A stretch of DNA of 64,000 nucleotides. Source: Myxococcales bacterium (GTDB taxonomy: Bacteria; Myxococcota_A; UBA9160; SMWR01). The stretch covers positions 50,289 to 114,288 of the forward strand of contig JADFQO010000006.1 of NCBI GenBank assembly GCA_022561775.1. The letters are read 5' to 3'. A model generated the notes under the pieces. The model ran no database searches and was not told the DNA's origin. It saw nothing but the letters and a program-made list of their open reading frames with translations. Below, piece by piece: positions 9,628-19,821 of this stretch (positions are counted from its first letter, which is position 1; every line of letters begins with the position of its first letter). A program made the translations under genes and the position numbers.

Positions 9628-12015
9628 GTGCGGCTGCTTCCGATACTGGCGTTTGCGCAGGCTCTGGGAATCTGGGTTGCCGACCGCGGTTGGCTCGACC
9701 TGGAAGTCGCCGCGCTCTCAGGCGTTACGCTACTGGTTGCGGGGCTCGCGATCGGTCCCGGGCCGGCCGGGTTGCGTGCGCTGTCTGTGGCGCTGGCTTT
9801 CCTCGCGGGCGCCGTCTCACTCGCCGTGCAGTTGGGCGCCGCGGCGGCAGTGATCCAGCTGCCATCTGAATCGGTTGTCATCGAAGGGAAGTTGGTGGAT
9901 ACCGCGTCGGGGCCCGGTTGGTTGCGGGTGGACGTTGCCGATGTGCGGGCCGTCGATCCAAAAGCGCCGCGCCTTCCCACGCGCGTTCGGCTGATTGGCG
10001 GAGCGACTCCGGTCGGGTTTCGAGGCCTGGAGCACGCGAATCGCGGCGAGTGGATTCGCGCGATGATCGCGCTGCGCGCTCTCCACGAGCCGCGAAATCC
10101 CGGTTCTCCCAACCGCCTGCGCCGCCTGGAGCGCCGCGGGATCGGAGCGCTCGGTCGATTGGTGCATCCGGCCCTCTACGTCACCCTGGCCGATCGCTCG
10201 ACGGGGTCCCCGATGGGCGCCATTCGCGACCTCCGTCGCGAGATTTCCGGCGAGCTCGCCGCCGCCGGTGCCGGTAGTAGTTTGGTGCGCGCGCTCGCGC
10301 TCGGCGATCGCGGCGGACTCTCGAACGAGGTGCGCGACGCCGCTCGGCGGCTTGGATTGTCGCACCTGCTCGCCGTATCGGGGCTGCATCTGGGGCTCGT
10401 CGCCTCGCTCGCGTTTGCGGTCGTGCGCGCCAGCGTGGGCAGGAGCGCGTGGCTCGCGGCACGGCGCGACACCCGACGCGTTGCCCTGTGCATCGGAGTC
10501 TTGACGGCGATCGTCTACGCGCTCTTTTCGGGTTGGGCGATTCCCGTGCGTCGCGCATTGGTGTTTCTTCTCGTGCTTGCGCTGACGGTCGCTCGGGGCC
10601 GCTCGAGCCGTCGCGCTGAACCACTTGCAGCGGCCGCGATCGTGGTCTTGGCCGTCGAACCGGGCGCGCTGTTCGAGCCCGGCGCGCAGCTTTCATTTGT
10701 GGCCACGGCAGCGCTGATGTTCGCGGCGCCGCGATCGGATCGCAGCGAGTCCGGCGTATTCGGGCCGCGCTCGCGGGTCGTCGAAGATGCGGCCCGCGCG
10801 TCTGCAAGCGCGGTTGCCGTAACGGCACCGATTGCGGCCTGGCAGCTCGGAAGCGCAGCCCCCTTCGCGTTGTTTGCAAACCTCGTCGCAATTCCGTGGA
10901 CGGCGTTCGCGTTGCTTCCAACGTCGCTACTCGCCGCGCTCGCGCTGGGCTGTGGGCTCGAGCCGATCGGCTCTTGGCTGACTTCGATTGCGGTTGGGAT
11001 CGCGAACTGGACTCTCGAACTCGGGCTTTGGTTTTCGGATCGGCTGCCGGTATCGACTCCATCGACGCGGCCCTCCGGCGTCTATCTGCTGGCGATCGCG
11101 CTGGGTGTGGCGCTGACCTTGCGGGCGCGGCGAACGGCACTGCGGGTGCTGGGGTCGCTCTTCGTGAGTGCGCTGGTCGCCGTGGCGCCGCCGAGACCGG
11201 TCGCGCCGCCCAGGCCGCGTCTGATTGCGCTCGAGGTGGGACAAGGTGCTGCCAGTCTGGTCGAGGGTCACCGCGCGGCGGTCCTGGTCGACGCCGGGAG
11301 TTCCCTCGGAGGTCGCGACTGGGGCAAGCGCACAGTCGTGCCCGCGCTCGCAGCGCTCGGTGTCGAGCGGTTGGACGTTCTGATCGTCAGCCACGGCGAT
11401 CTCGACCACTGGGGTGGCGTTCCATCCGTACTCGATGCGGTGTCGGTCGGCGAAATCTGGGTTCCTCATGGCGCCGCTGTCGATCCCGCCTTTACTCGGG
11501 TACGAGAGGCAGCGCGATCGAGACGGGTGCCGATCTTCGAGCGGGGTGCGGGATCCCCCGCGGTCGCGGTGGGCGATCTTCTGATCGAACCGCTGTGGCC
11601 GCCGCCGGCCGCGGAGCGCCGGTCGCGCAACGACCGATCGCTCGTGGTTCGGATCGAGGTGGCGGGCCACAGCGTCCTGCTGCCGGGGGATATCGAGGCG
11701 CGCGCCGAATCCGACCTCGTTTCGAGCGGCGCCGATCTCCGATCCGAGGTAATCGCCTTGCCCCATCACGGAAGCCGCACCTCTTCGAGCGACACTTTTC
11801 TCGAGGCGGTCGGCGCGACGGTTGCGATTGCGTCGGCGCCGTGCGGCGGCCGCTTCGGGATGCCTCACGCTGCGGTTCTCGCGCGCACCGGAGAGGCTGG
11901 ACTCTCGGTCTGGTGGACGGGGCGCGATGGCGCGGTGATGGTCGGGCTCGGAAAGCGACTCACGGTCTGGGGCTACGGCGATCGCATGAATCCGGACTCT
12001 TGCCGCTCCCGCTGA
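9628..12015 (+). CDS. comEC: ComEC/Rec2 family DNA uptake channel with C-terminal metallo-beta-lactamase domain
   Basis: Inner-membrane protein that carries single-stranded DNA across the cytoplasmic membrane in natural transformation. The 795 residues have N-terminal membrane helices, a soluble OB-like segment, then the Competence domain with many helices ([18 protein letters not shown] is the family signature region). An MBL-fold domain covers about 530-790, with [10 protein letters not shown] as the HxDxDH metal motif and [12 protein letters not shown] downstream. The MBL motif is intact, so nuclease activity is possible. The GTG at 9628 is the first plausible start; no strong ribosome-binding site is visible, so the N-terminus is uncertain. 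No other competence genes are adjacent, which is common for comEC. Confidence 0.9.
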   Translation: MRLLPILAFAQALGIWVADRGWLDLEVAALSGVTLLVAGLAIGPGPAGLRALSVALAFLAGAVSLAVQLGAAAAVIQLPSESVVIEGKLVDTASGPGWLRVDVADVRAVDPKAPRLPTRVRLIGGATPVGFRGLEHANRGEWIRAMIALRALHEPRNPGSPNRLRRLERRGIGALGRLVHPALYVTLADRSTGSPMGAIRDLRREISGELAAAGAGSSLVRALALGDRGGLSNEVRDAARRLGLSHLLAVSGLHLGLVASLAFAVVRASVGRSAWLAARRDTRRVALCIGVLTAIVYALFSGWAIPVRRALVFLLVLALTVARGRSSRRAEPLAAAAIVVLAVEPGALFEPGAQLSFVATAALMFAAPRSDRSESGVFGPRSRVVEDAARASASAVAVTAPIAAWQLGSAAPFALFANLVAIPWTAFALLPTSLLAALALGCGLEPIGSWLTSIAVGIANWTLELGLWFSDRLPVSTPSTRPSGVYLLAIALGVALTLRARRTALRVLGSLFVSALVAVAPPRPVAPPRPRLIALEVGQGAASLVEGHRAAVLVDAGSSLGGRDWGKRTVVPALAALGVERLDVLIVSHGDLDHWGGVPSVLDAVSVGEIWVPHGAAVDPAFTRVREAARSRRVPIFERGAGSPAVAVGDLLIEPLWPPPAAERRSRNDRSLVVRIEVAGHSVLLPGDIEARAESDLVSSGADLRSEVIALPHHGSRTSSSDTFLEAVGATVAIASAPCGGRFGMPHAAVLARTGEAGLSVWWTGRDGAVMVGLGKRLTVWGYGDRMNPDSCRSR

Positions 12016-12117
12016 ACGGGCCGCGGAAACGCCCCCACAAGGCGTCGAGCCCGGTGTCACTTGGGAAATGTCCGCTTCTAGGCTCTACAGGGAAGAGTGG
12101 AGGAGCGAAAAATGTCA

Positions 12118-12151
12118 TTGACATTGGAAGCGGCTTTGTGGTCTTTATTAT
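12118..12151 (+). promoter_or_regulatory. Candidate promoter of the collagen-repeat gene
   Basis: TTGACATTGGAA at 12118-12129 precedes TATTAT at 12146-12151. TTGGAA with a 16-base spacer to TATTAT is a good sigma-70 arrangement; the TTGACA just before it would be too far from the -10 box. The start of transcription would be near 12159, leaving a leader of about 70 bases. The surrounding 100 bases are much more A+T-rich than the neighbours. The same 12-mer occurs at 30557. Confidence 0.5.
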
Positions 12152-12208
12152 GTTCTTGAGAGAGGACTGGGTTTCCGCGTCAACAGGCGCCTTGTCGCAA
12201 TGGAGTCA

Positions 12209-13673
<1,465 letters not shown>

Positions 13674-13849
13674 GCTGAGAGGAAGTCACGCACCCGGCAG
13701 CTTGGCCGTCCGCATCGACTCTGAGCCGAAGAGCTGCCGTACTCCAGCTCCGCCGATGCGCGGAGTGCAAAATCGTCCGATTCTGAAACGGGCGGCGGGA
13801 GACCATCGGGCGCGAACCCCCCGGCTCCCCAAAACAGACCCACGTGCTC

Positions 13850-14590
13850 CTAGTAAAGGCCGAACAGGTGCCCCGCCAGCGCGAGCACCACGACCGCGAG
13901 CACTCGGCGAATCGCGGTTTCTCCGCCGAATACCGCGATGCGCACGCCCGCCGTGGCGCCAAGCGTGAAGCCGATCGAGACGAATGCTGCAGGCAGCCAC
14001 GCCACTTGCTGTTTGAATACGAAAACCGGCACGGTCACGATCGCGAGCGCGGTCGCGAGTACCATCTTGATCGCATTGGCCCGGACCAGATCGACGCCGG
14101 CCCGGTTCAGCGCGAAGAGCAGCAGCAGTCCCACGCCGGCCTGAACCGCACCACCGTAGATGCCGATTGCGAACAGAACGATGCCTCTCATCAGGGGTGA
14201 CCAGCGCTGGGTTCTCGGAGCGGGCGGTAGCTGGGGTCCTCGGAGTATCGGAATCAGCAGAATCAACATGATTCCGGCAAAGATCTGCTCGAAGGTTTGA
14301 TCTGGGATGTGCGTCGCCGACGCGGCCCCGATGATCGATCCGAGGACCATGGGTGGGAGCAGGGGGAGGGTGCGTCGGAGTTCCGAGATGCCCTCCGCGT
14401 CGAACCGCCAGCAGGCGACCACGCCCTGGACGAGAATGCCCACGCGATTGGTTCCGTTGGCGATCGTTCCGGGTAACCCAAAGATCACCAGCAGCGGCAC
14501 CGTCAACAGCGAGCCTCCGCCCGCAAGTGTGTTGACGACGCCGGCCACGAGCCCGACCGCGATCAACAGAGCGATCTCGATGGCGCTCAC
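13850..14590 (-). CDS. TauE/SafE family (DUF81) membrane permease
   Basis: A 246-residue inner-membrane protein of the sulfite exporter TauE/SafE family, associated with export or uptake of sulfite, sulfoacetate and related organosulfur anions. It has about eight hydrophobic helices in two repeats. The family's conserved loops are seen in each half: NTLAGGGSLLTVPLLV with FGLPGTIANGTNR near residues 20-47, and GIYGGAVQAGVGLLLLFAL near 145. The start at 14590 places the first helix at once, as usual. It converges on the collagen-repeat gene. No sulfur-metabolism neighbours are present, so the substrate cannot be named. Confidence 0.88.
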   Translation of the reverse strand: MSAIEIALLIAVGLVAGVVNTLAGGGSLLTVPLLVIFGLPGTIANGTNRVGILVQGVVACWRFDAEGISELRRTLPLLPPMVLGSIIGAASATHIPDQTFEQIFAGIMLILLIPILRGPQLPPAPRTQRWSPLMRGIVLFAIGIYGGAVQAGVGLLLLFALNRAGVDLVRANAIKMVLATALAIVTVPVFVFKQQVAWLPAAFVSIGFTLGATAGVRIAVFGGETAIRRVLAVVVLALAGHLFGLY

Positions 14591-14702
14591 TTCATGAGGC
14601 CGGAGTCATTCGTCGCACCGGGGAGTTCGGTCTGGGCATCGGCGCGGCGGAGTCTAACTCGGCCGCAGTCCTCGAGCCGGGATTCGATGGTTCCCCTGCC
14701 GT

Positions 14703-16178
14703 TCAGCCGATCTTGGGATCGATCGAGCGCGCGCGACCGAGGAGGGAATCCGCCTCCTCGGTTTCTCCTATCGAGCGGACCACGATGCTGAGTTGATGGA
14801 TGGCGGTCGCATTTTTGGGCGAAAGCTCGACAGCGCGTTCGAGTTGTTCGCGCGCGAGGTCCGGCTCTGAGGGCAGCTTTCGGTACAGCGCCCAGCCCAG
14901 CGCAGAACAGTAGTCGGATTCTTCCGGCCAGAGTTCGACGGCGGGGCGCAGGAACTCGATCGCTCCGGCGAAGTTTCCCAATCGCAGCAGCACCTCGCCT
15001 TTCCGATAGAGGGATTCCGCGTTGGCGAGCCGCGCTGCATCGATCGGCCCTTCGTCCGAACTTCGGGCTTCATCGTATTCGGCGCGCTGTCGTTGGTTTG
15101 AAAGGACCGAGTAGGCTTTGCTGATTCTCGCGAATACCTTGTTGGCCTGCTGTCGCGTTAGTTCCTCGAGGCCGGCCGTTGCGAGCGCGTCGGGATGGTA
15201 TTGCTTTGCGGCTTGGAGATAGGAGGCCTTGATTTCGGCGGTCGTCGCTTTGGCGTTGAGGCCGAGCAGCTGGTAGTAGTCCAGATCTTCGAGTTTTTCG
15301 AACCGCGAGGTGATCTCGCTTCGAAGCGCAGCCGCAGCTTTGAGCGGTTTCGAGCCCCGATCCGGAGCGCTTTGGTTCGCCTTGGGCTTTACCGATTTGG
15401 CGCTCGCACGGTCGGCGAACACGATTTCGACCTCGGCAACCGCTTCCGAGCCTGCAGTGTCCGATTCGATGCTGTAATCCAGGGCTCCAGCGGCATCGAG
15501 TACCCAGGCCGCAGCCAGTGAACGCGGGGTGGTCGCGAGCTGGAGCGCGTCCCAGAACGTCGGCTTCCCATCGAGCGCCTGGACGAAGGCGGCGAGCGCA
15601 TCATCGGACTCGAGCCGCTCGAAAATCGACGAGAATCGATCGTTCTTGGACGCGAACCGCGCAATCTTTGGCTCGAGGTCGAGGAGTACCTGATCGGCGC
15701 GCCAATGCGCTTCGATCCCCGCCTGCAACACGGCGTAGACGTCGATCCTGAACGGGTTGGCGGCTTCGGAAGGGGGCGCACCCGCGTCGAGGGTAAACGC
15801 GCCCTTTGGCCAGCTGATGCATTCGAGGAGGCGAAACCGAACCTGATCGCGGAGGGCGAGCACGAGCCCGCGCGGGTCGAGCAGACCGAGCTGGAGAAGC
15901 GCATTGGCTTCTTTGCAGCCCTTGCTTTTGATCAGGGAAATCGCGCGATCGCGGTCTTTTTGAGTGATCGTGCCGGCTGTTACGAGTTGATCACAGAGGC
16001 CATTTTTGTTCGCGGCTGATTCGCAGCCGATCGCGGCCCCCGAAGCGAGCAGAAACGTGTGCTCGACGCGCTGCCTGCCGAGCTCTACGCGGCCGTTGAA
16101 TTGCGCGCGGTAGAGGTCGCCTAGAAGGCGCGGGAGCGAGATCTCTTCGAGCCGGCCGGTGTCGGGTATCGCTGCCAT
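14703..16178 (-). CDS. DUF4388 - DnaJ - TPR chimeric signalling/chaperone protein
   Basis: A 491-residue soluble protein. Residues 1-130 match the DUF4388/PatA-N type region of deltaproteobacterial signalling proteins (LEEISLPRLLGDLYRAQFNG; a repeat-like segment near 60-130 ending ISWPKGAFTL). Residues 299-375 form a J domain (DYYQLLGLNAKATTAEIKAS) with the HPD motif at 328-330, which stimulates Hsp70 ATPase. Residues 385-490 are TPR-like helices (AESLYRKGEVLLRLGNFAGA; LGWALYRK). It is the third gene after a REC-HD-GYP regulator and a V4R-STAS protein. The architecture suggests signal-controlled recruitment of DnaK to clients. The domain calls are firm; the role is inference. Confidence 0.82.
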   Translation of the reverse strand: MAAIPDTGRLEEISLPRLLGDLYRAQFNGRVELGRQRVEHTFLLASGAAIGCESAANKNGLCDQLVTAGTITQKDRDRAISLIKSKGCKEANALLQLGLLDPRGLVLALRDQVRFRLLECISWPKGAFTLDAGAPPSEAANPFRIDVYAVLQAGIEAHWRADQVLLDLEPKIARFASKNDRFSSIFERLESDDALAAFVQALDGKPTFWDALQLATTPRSLAAAWVLDAAGALDYSIESDTAGSEAVAEVEIVFADRASAKSVKPKANQSAPDRGSKPLKAAAALRSEITSRFEKLEDLDYYQLLGLNAKATTAEIKASYLQAAKQYHPDALATAGLEELTRQQANKVFARISKAYSVLSNQRQRAEYDEARSSDEGPIDAARLANAESLYRKGEVLLRLGNFAGAIEFLRPAVELWPEESDYCSALGWALYRKLPSEPDLAREQLERAVELSPKNATAIHQLSIVVRSIGETEEADSLLGRARSIDPKIG

Positions 16179-16223
16179 TCGCTTCGTTTTCGGACTTGCC
16201 GGGGCAGGACTTGACGACGGCCC

Positions 16224-17234
16224 TCAAGCGGGGTTGCGCTGGGCGTTGGCGAGTTGAAAAGCCGCCGCGATCGCTCCCGCGAGGTCCTTGTGGATCAGGA
16301 GCGGTTGCTGCTCGAGGCCCGCGACGGCCGCCTCTGAGAGTGGTGATACCGCCGCGAAGACGACCTCCGCCCCCCAGGCTTCGATCAGCTCTACGACCTG
16401 TTCGAGCGCCATCGCGCCGAAGGCCTCGTCGATGGCGGCTCCCGATAGGTCGACGACCACCACGGAAACGTCGCGGGCTGTCGGATCGCGACCGATCAGT
16501 TCGACCGCGTTCAGGGCTGCGTCACCGCCCTGAAACGGAATCACCATCACAGGTCCCCAGATATGGACGATGGAGCTACCCGCGTCGACGCGATCCAATG
16601 CGGGTTCGCGATCGCCCAGGGAGTCGAGGTTGGCCCGTACGAAGATGCGAAAAACCGCGAAGGGCAGGGCCTCGAGGATCTTCAGTGCCGCGGGGTCTCC
16701 CAACTCGCGCCAGACCGAGGCCTCCCGCGCCGAGAAGCTGCAGCTGTCGGCCCCGCACGCGCTACAGCTCGATTCGAGAACGAGGACGTCGGCCTCGAGG
16801 GTGCCCGTGAGCCATCCCGACGTGTATCCGGCGCTGAGAAAGCAGGCGGGATGCTCCGGCTTACCGAACGCAGCGAGGTGTGCGGTGGCCTCGATGCGCT
16901 CGGGCCACAGGCCCTTCAGCGAGGTCGCTCCGGGCTCTGCGGTGTCGGCTGCGGCGCGAAGTCGGAACGCCAGCGAGGGCCCTGCCGGGCTCCGGGGTTC
17001 GGGCTGGTCGGGGCCAAAGGCAGTGCTCACGGCCCGCATCGCGTCCTGCAGGCCGTGGAGAAAGCCCATCTGCAAGAGCGTGATATTCGCATCGCTCTTC
17101 CCCAGCTCGCTCCGGAGTTCCGCGTGCAGTGCGCTCAAAAAGTGGGGATCGAGCAGGATTCCGGGCTCCTTCAAGAGCACGGCCTCCGGGTCGAACCCAA
17201 GGACGCCGATCGCGTCCGGCGGGATTTGATTCAC
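16224..17234 (-). CDS. V4R - STAS two-domain sensor protein
   Basis: A 336-residue cytoplasmic protein. Residues 85-175 look like a V4R (4-vinyl reductase/XylR-N type) small-ligand domain, ending in the cysteine cluster C157, C160 and C165 (SSCSACGADSCSF) that binds zinc in this family. Residues 225-335 look like a STAS domain (MVIPFQG; VSVVVVDLSGAAID at about 256-269; LIEAWGAEVVFAAVSP), like anti-sigma antagonists and RsbR proteins. The serine in DLSGAAID sits where SpoIIAA/RsbV proteins are phosphorylated. The gene starts three bases after the HD-GYP gene, so they are probably co-translated. It likely relays a small hydrophobic-ligand or redox signal by partner switching; no anti-sigma kinase is adjacent. 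Confidence 0.75.
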   Translation of the reverse strand: MNQIPPDAIGVLGFDPEAVLLKEPGILLDPHFLSALHAELRSELGKSDANITLLQMGFLHGLQDAMRAVSTAFGPDQPEPRSPAGPSLAFRLRAAADTAEPGATSLKGLWPERIEATAHLAAFGKPEHPACFLSAGYTSGWLTGTLEADVLVLESSCSACGADSCSFSAREASVWRELGDPAALKILEALPFAVFRIFVRANLDSLGDREPALDRVDAGSSIVHIWGPVMVIPFQGGDAALNAVELIGRDPTARDVSVVVVDLSGAAIDEAFGAMALEQVVELIEAWGAEVVFAAVSPLSEAAVAGLEQQPLLIHKDLAGAIAAAFQLANAQRNPA

Positions 17235-17237
17235 CCG

Positions 17238-18368
17238 TTACCCCTCGATGAATTCATAGATGTCGAACTTCACTTCGCTTCTGATGAAGCATTCCCCTTC
17301 GCGATCGAGCAGGCGGAGAAACGCTTCTGCACAGGTCGGGTCGAACTGGCTGCCCGAGTATTTGTTGAGTTCCGAGACCACGCAGTCGATCGGCATTGCC
17401 TTGCGGTAGGGTCGATCGCTCGTCATCGCCTCGACGGTGTCCGCGACCAGGATGATTCGAGACGGCAGCGGGATCGCATCGCCGCGAAGCCGATCGGGAT
17501 AGCCGCTGCTGCTCCCGTCATACCACTCGTGGTGGTGGCGAACACAGGGCGCTACGTCTGCGAGGAAATCGACCGGCTCCAGGATCTTGGCGCCGATCGA
17601 CGGGTGCCGCTTGATCTCCTCGTATTCCGCTTCCGTCAATTTTCCCGGCTTGGAAATGAGCGCATCTCGAATTCCGATCTTGCCCACGTCGTGCAGCAGG
17701 CCCGCGATATAGACGCGTTCGATGAACTCCTTCGTGAAGCCCATCTCCCGAGCGATCTTTGACGCGTAGACGCCGACGCGCTCGGAGTGGCCCCGGGTGT
17801 AGGCATCCTTCGCGTCCACCGCCTCTGCGAGCGCACCAACGGTCTGGACGTACGCGGTGCGAAGCTCGTGATGCTTGTGGGCCAACTGTTTGGTGCGCTC
17901 TCGAACCTTTTCCTCCAGGTTGCGGTTCATGTCCTGAAATTTGAAGTTCTGCTCGCGGGTGACCTGGTTGAGACGCTTGATCTCCTCCTTGAGGTCGGCC
18001 TGCTCGAAGGCCTGGCGGATCGTGGCCCGGAGTTCGTCGTCGTTCCACGGCTTGGTGATCAGGCGATAGATCTCGCCGTGATTGATGGCCTCGACGGCGA
18101 CCTTTATCTCGGTGAAGCCGGTCAGCATCATCCGGATGATCTCGGGATGGCGTTCGCGGACTGCGGAGAGCAGATCCACGCCGGACATTTCGGGCATGCG
18201 TTGATCGGTGACGAAGACCTGCGCGGGCGTCTTGCCGAGGATCTCGAGGGCTTCCACGCCCGTCGACGCGCAGAGGACGTTCATCTCGTCTTGGCGCAAC
18301 AGTCGCTGAAGGGATTTGAGTATATTGGGTTCATCATCTACGAACAGAATGGTTCGCTTGTATTTCAT
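17238..18368 (-). CDS. Response regulator with HD-GYP output domain (RpfG type)
   Basis: A 376-residue regulator expected to hydrolyse cyclic-di-GMP in the cytoplasm. The receiver domain (1-120) has acidic residues D11 and D12, phospho-acceptor D55 (VTDQRMPEMSG) and the ITKPW lysine. A coiled-coil of about 60 residues links it to the HD-GYP domain (about 180-360), with HSERVGVYASKIA, LLHDVGKIGIRD, IKRHPSIGAKIL and VRHHHEWYDG. The GYP loop reads DGSSSGYP, two residues longer than the usual DGSGYP. I prefer the ATG at 18368 (MKYKRTILFVDD); a start at 18401 would add 11 residues. It leads the operon with the V4R-STAS and DUF4388-DnaJ genes. Its histidine kinase is not adjacent. Confidence 0.9.
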   Translation of the reverse strand: MKYKRTILFVDDEPNILKSLQRLLRQDEMNVLCASTGVEALEILGKTPAQVFVTDQRMPEMSGVDLLSAVRERHPEIIRMMLTGFTEIKVAVEAINHGEIYRLITKPWNDDELRATIRQAFEQADLKEEIKRLNQVTREQNFKFQDMNRNLEEKVRERTKQLAHKHHELRTAYVQTVGALAEAVDAKDAYTRGHSERVGVYASKIAREMGFTKEFIERVYIAGLLHDVGKIGIRDALISKPGKLTEAEYEEIKRHPSIGAKILEPVDFLADVAPCVRHHHEWYDGSSSGYPDRLRGDAIPLPSRIILVADTVEAMTSDRPYRKAMPIDCVVSELNKYSGSQFDPTCAEAFLRLLDREGECFIRSEVKFDIYEFIEG

Positions 18369-18738
18369 GAAAATCCCGTCCTCGCGTGATCGCTCCTCCA
18401 TCTGTACTCAAGTCTCATGCCAACCCGACTCTGGGAAGGATTGACAAGTAAATCAAGTGTTTGCGCCTTTGATTGCCTATCTCGCCTGCCGCTCGGAATC
18501 CCGGTTTCGAGACCGGTGTCGGAAGATGAGCGGAAACGCAGCGGCAGCTTGCGGGCGAGCTACCAGCGCGATGCGGGTCAGAGGTACGGCAAGAGGGTGG
18601 TGTGGTTCGTACGGGCAAAGGAGAAACGGCTACACGCATGCGATAGGCAGCGCATTGCCGGTTCGAGAGGGGTGGCGGAATCCCGAATCTGGGAAGTCCC
18701 GAAACCGGGAAGCAACCGGGTGTTTCCTCAGCAGGAGG
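18369..18738. other. 370-bp intergenic region upstream of the HD-GYP operon
   Basis: No open frame here looks like a gene. The side near the HD-GYP start (18407-18422, minus strand) holds TGGCAT-N5-TTGAG, one base away from a sigma-54 promoter. A sigma-70-like TTGACA occurs on the plus strand near 18440 without a convincing -10 box. Near 18675-18720 are interrupted repeats around CCCGAA and CCGGGA. rfbB ends at 18739 without an evident terminator. Confidence 0.5.
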
Positions 18739-19818
18739 CTAGAGCGTGCCTCGACGCGCGCGCTGGCTGCTTTCTGCTTCCACGGATTCGCACCATTCGC
18801 GGTTGTCGAGATACCAGCGGAGCGTGGCTCGGATGCCCGCATCGAAGCCGACCTTTGCCCGCCAGCCGAGTTCACGGTGGATCTTCTCTGCGTTGATCGC
18901 GTAGCGCCGATCGTGCCCGGGGCGGTCGCTGACGAACTGTTTGAGGTCCGCGTAGCGGGCGATTCCGGCGCCTTTCAACGCTGGATTGGTGGATGCGGGA
19001 AGTGCGGCCTCGAGTTCCTCGCAGAGTGCATCGACGATTTCGAGATTGGTTCGCTCGTTGCCCCCGCCGATGTTGTATTTCTCGCCCGGCCGTCCCCGCT
19101 CGAGGACCTGCAGGATTCCCTCGCAGTGATCCCCTACGTAGAGCCAGTCGCGGATGTTTCCGCCATCCCCGTAGATGGGCAGCGGTTTTCCCTCGATCGC
19201 ATTGAGGATCATCAATGGGATCAGCTTCTCGGGAAGTTGATAGGGGCCGAAATTGTTCGAACAATTCGTGACGATGGAGGGAACCCCGAAGGTCTGCTGG
19301 TAGGCGCGCACCAGGTGGTCGGCGGAGGCCTTGCTGGCCGAATACACGGAGCTCGGCTGGTAGGGCGTCGTCTCCTCAAAGGCTCCTGTGGGGCCGAGTG
19401 AGCCGTAGACTTCGTCGGTCGAGATGTGCAGGAAGCGAAACGCGCGGCGCGCTGCTTCGCCGCTCTGGGAGAGCAGCTGCCGCGACGCTTCCAGGAGTTC
19501 AAAGGTGCCGACGATGTTGGTCTCGACGAAAGCCGTGGGCCCGTCGATCGAGCGATCGACGTGGCTCTCCGCGGCAAGATTGACAACTGCGGTGGGTCGG
19601 TACTCGCGAAAGATCGCGGATACCGCGGCGCGGTCCGCGATGTCGGCCTTGACGAACGAGTAGCGCGGGTTCTGTGCGATTGGCGCGAGGCTCTGGAGTC
19701 TTCCCGCGTAGGTGAGCTTGTCGAGGACGACGATGCGGGCCGTCGTCGATTCGAGCGCGGCGCGAACGAAGTTCGAGCCGATGAAGCCCGCGCCGCCAGT
19801 GACGAGCCAGGTGCTCAC
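18739..19818 (-). CDS. rfbB: dTDP-glucose 4,6-dehydratase
   Basis: Converts dTDP-glucose to dTDP-4-keto-6-deoxyglucose, the entry to dTDP-rhamnose and other deoxysugars of surface polysaccharide. It is a cytoplasmic extended SDR enzyme of 359 residues. Visible are the NAD-binding [10 protein letters not shown] (7-16), D(K)[16 protein letters not shown], the catalytic STDEVYG, and YSASKAS (YxxxK). The downstream [14 protein letters not shown] and [13 protein letters not shown] are RfbB hallmarks. It starts three bases after the degenerate AAA gene, so it is the last gene of the ATPase operon. rfbA, rfbC and rfbD are not in the window. Confidence 0.94.
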   Translation of the reverse strand: MSTWLVTGGAGFIGSNFVRAALESTTARIVVLDKLTYAGRLQSLAPIAQNPRYSFVKADIADRAAVSAIFREYRPTAVVNLAAESHVDRSIDGPTAFVETNIVGTFELLEASRQLLSQSGEAARRAFRFLHISTDEVYGSLGPTGAFEETTPYQPSSVYSASKASADHLVRAYQQTFGVPSIVTNCSNNFGPYQLPEKLIPLMILNAIEGKPLPIYGDGGNIRDWLYVGDHCEGILQVLERGRPGEKYNIGGGNERTNLEIVDALCEELEAALPASTNPALKGAGIARYADLKQFVSDRPGHDRRYAINAEKIHRELGWRAKVGFDAGIRATLRWYLDNREWCESVEAESSQRARRGTL

Positions 19819-19821
19819 GGT

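Noticed and set aside
18440..18470. TTGACA on the plus strand in the HD-GYP upstream region as a promoter.
   Set aside because: There is no plus-strand gene downstream before the antisense of rfbB and no clear -10 box at the right distance.
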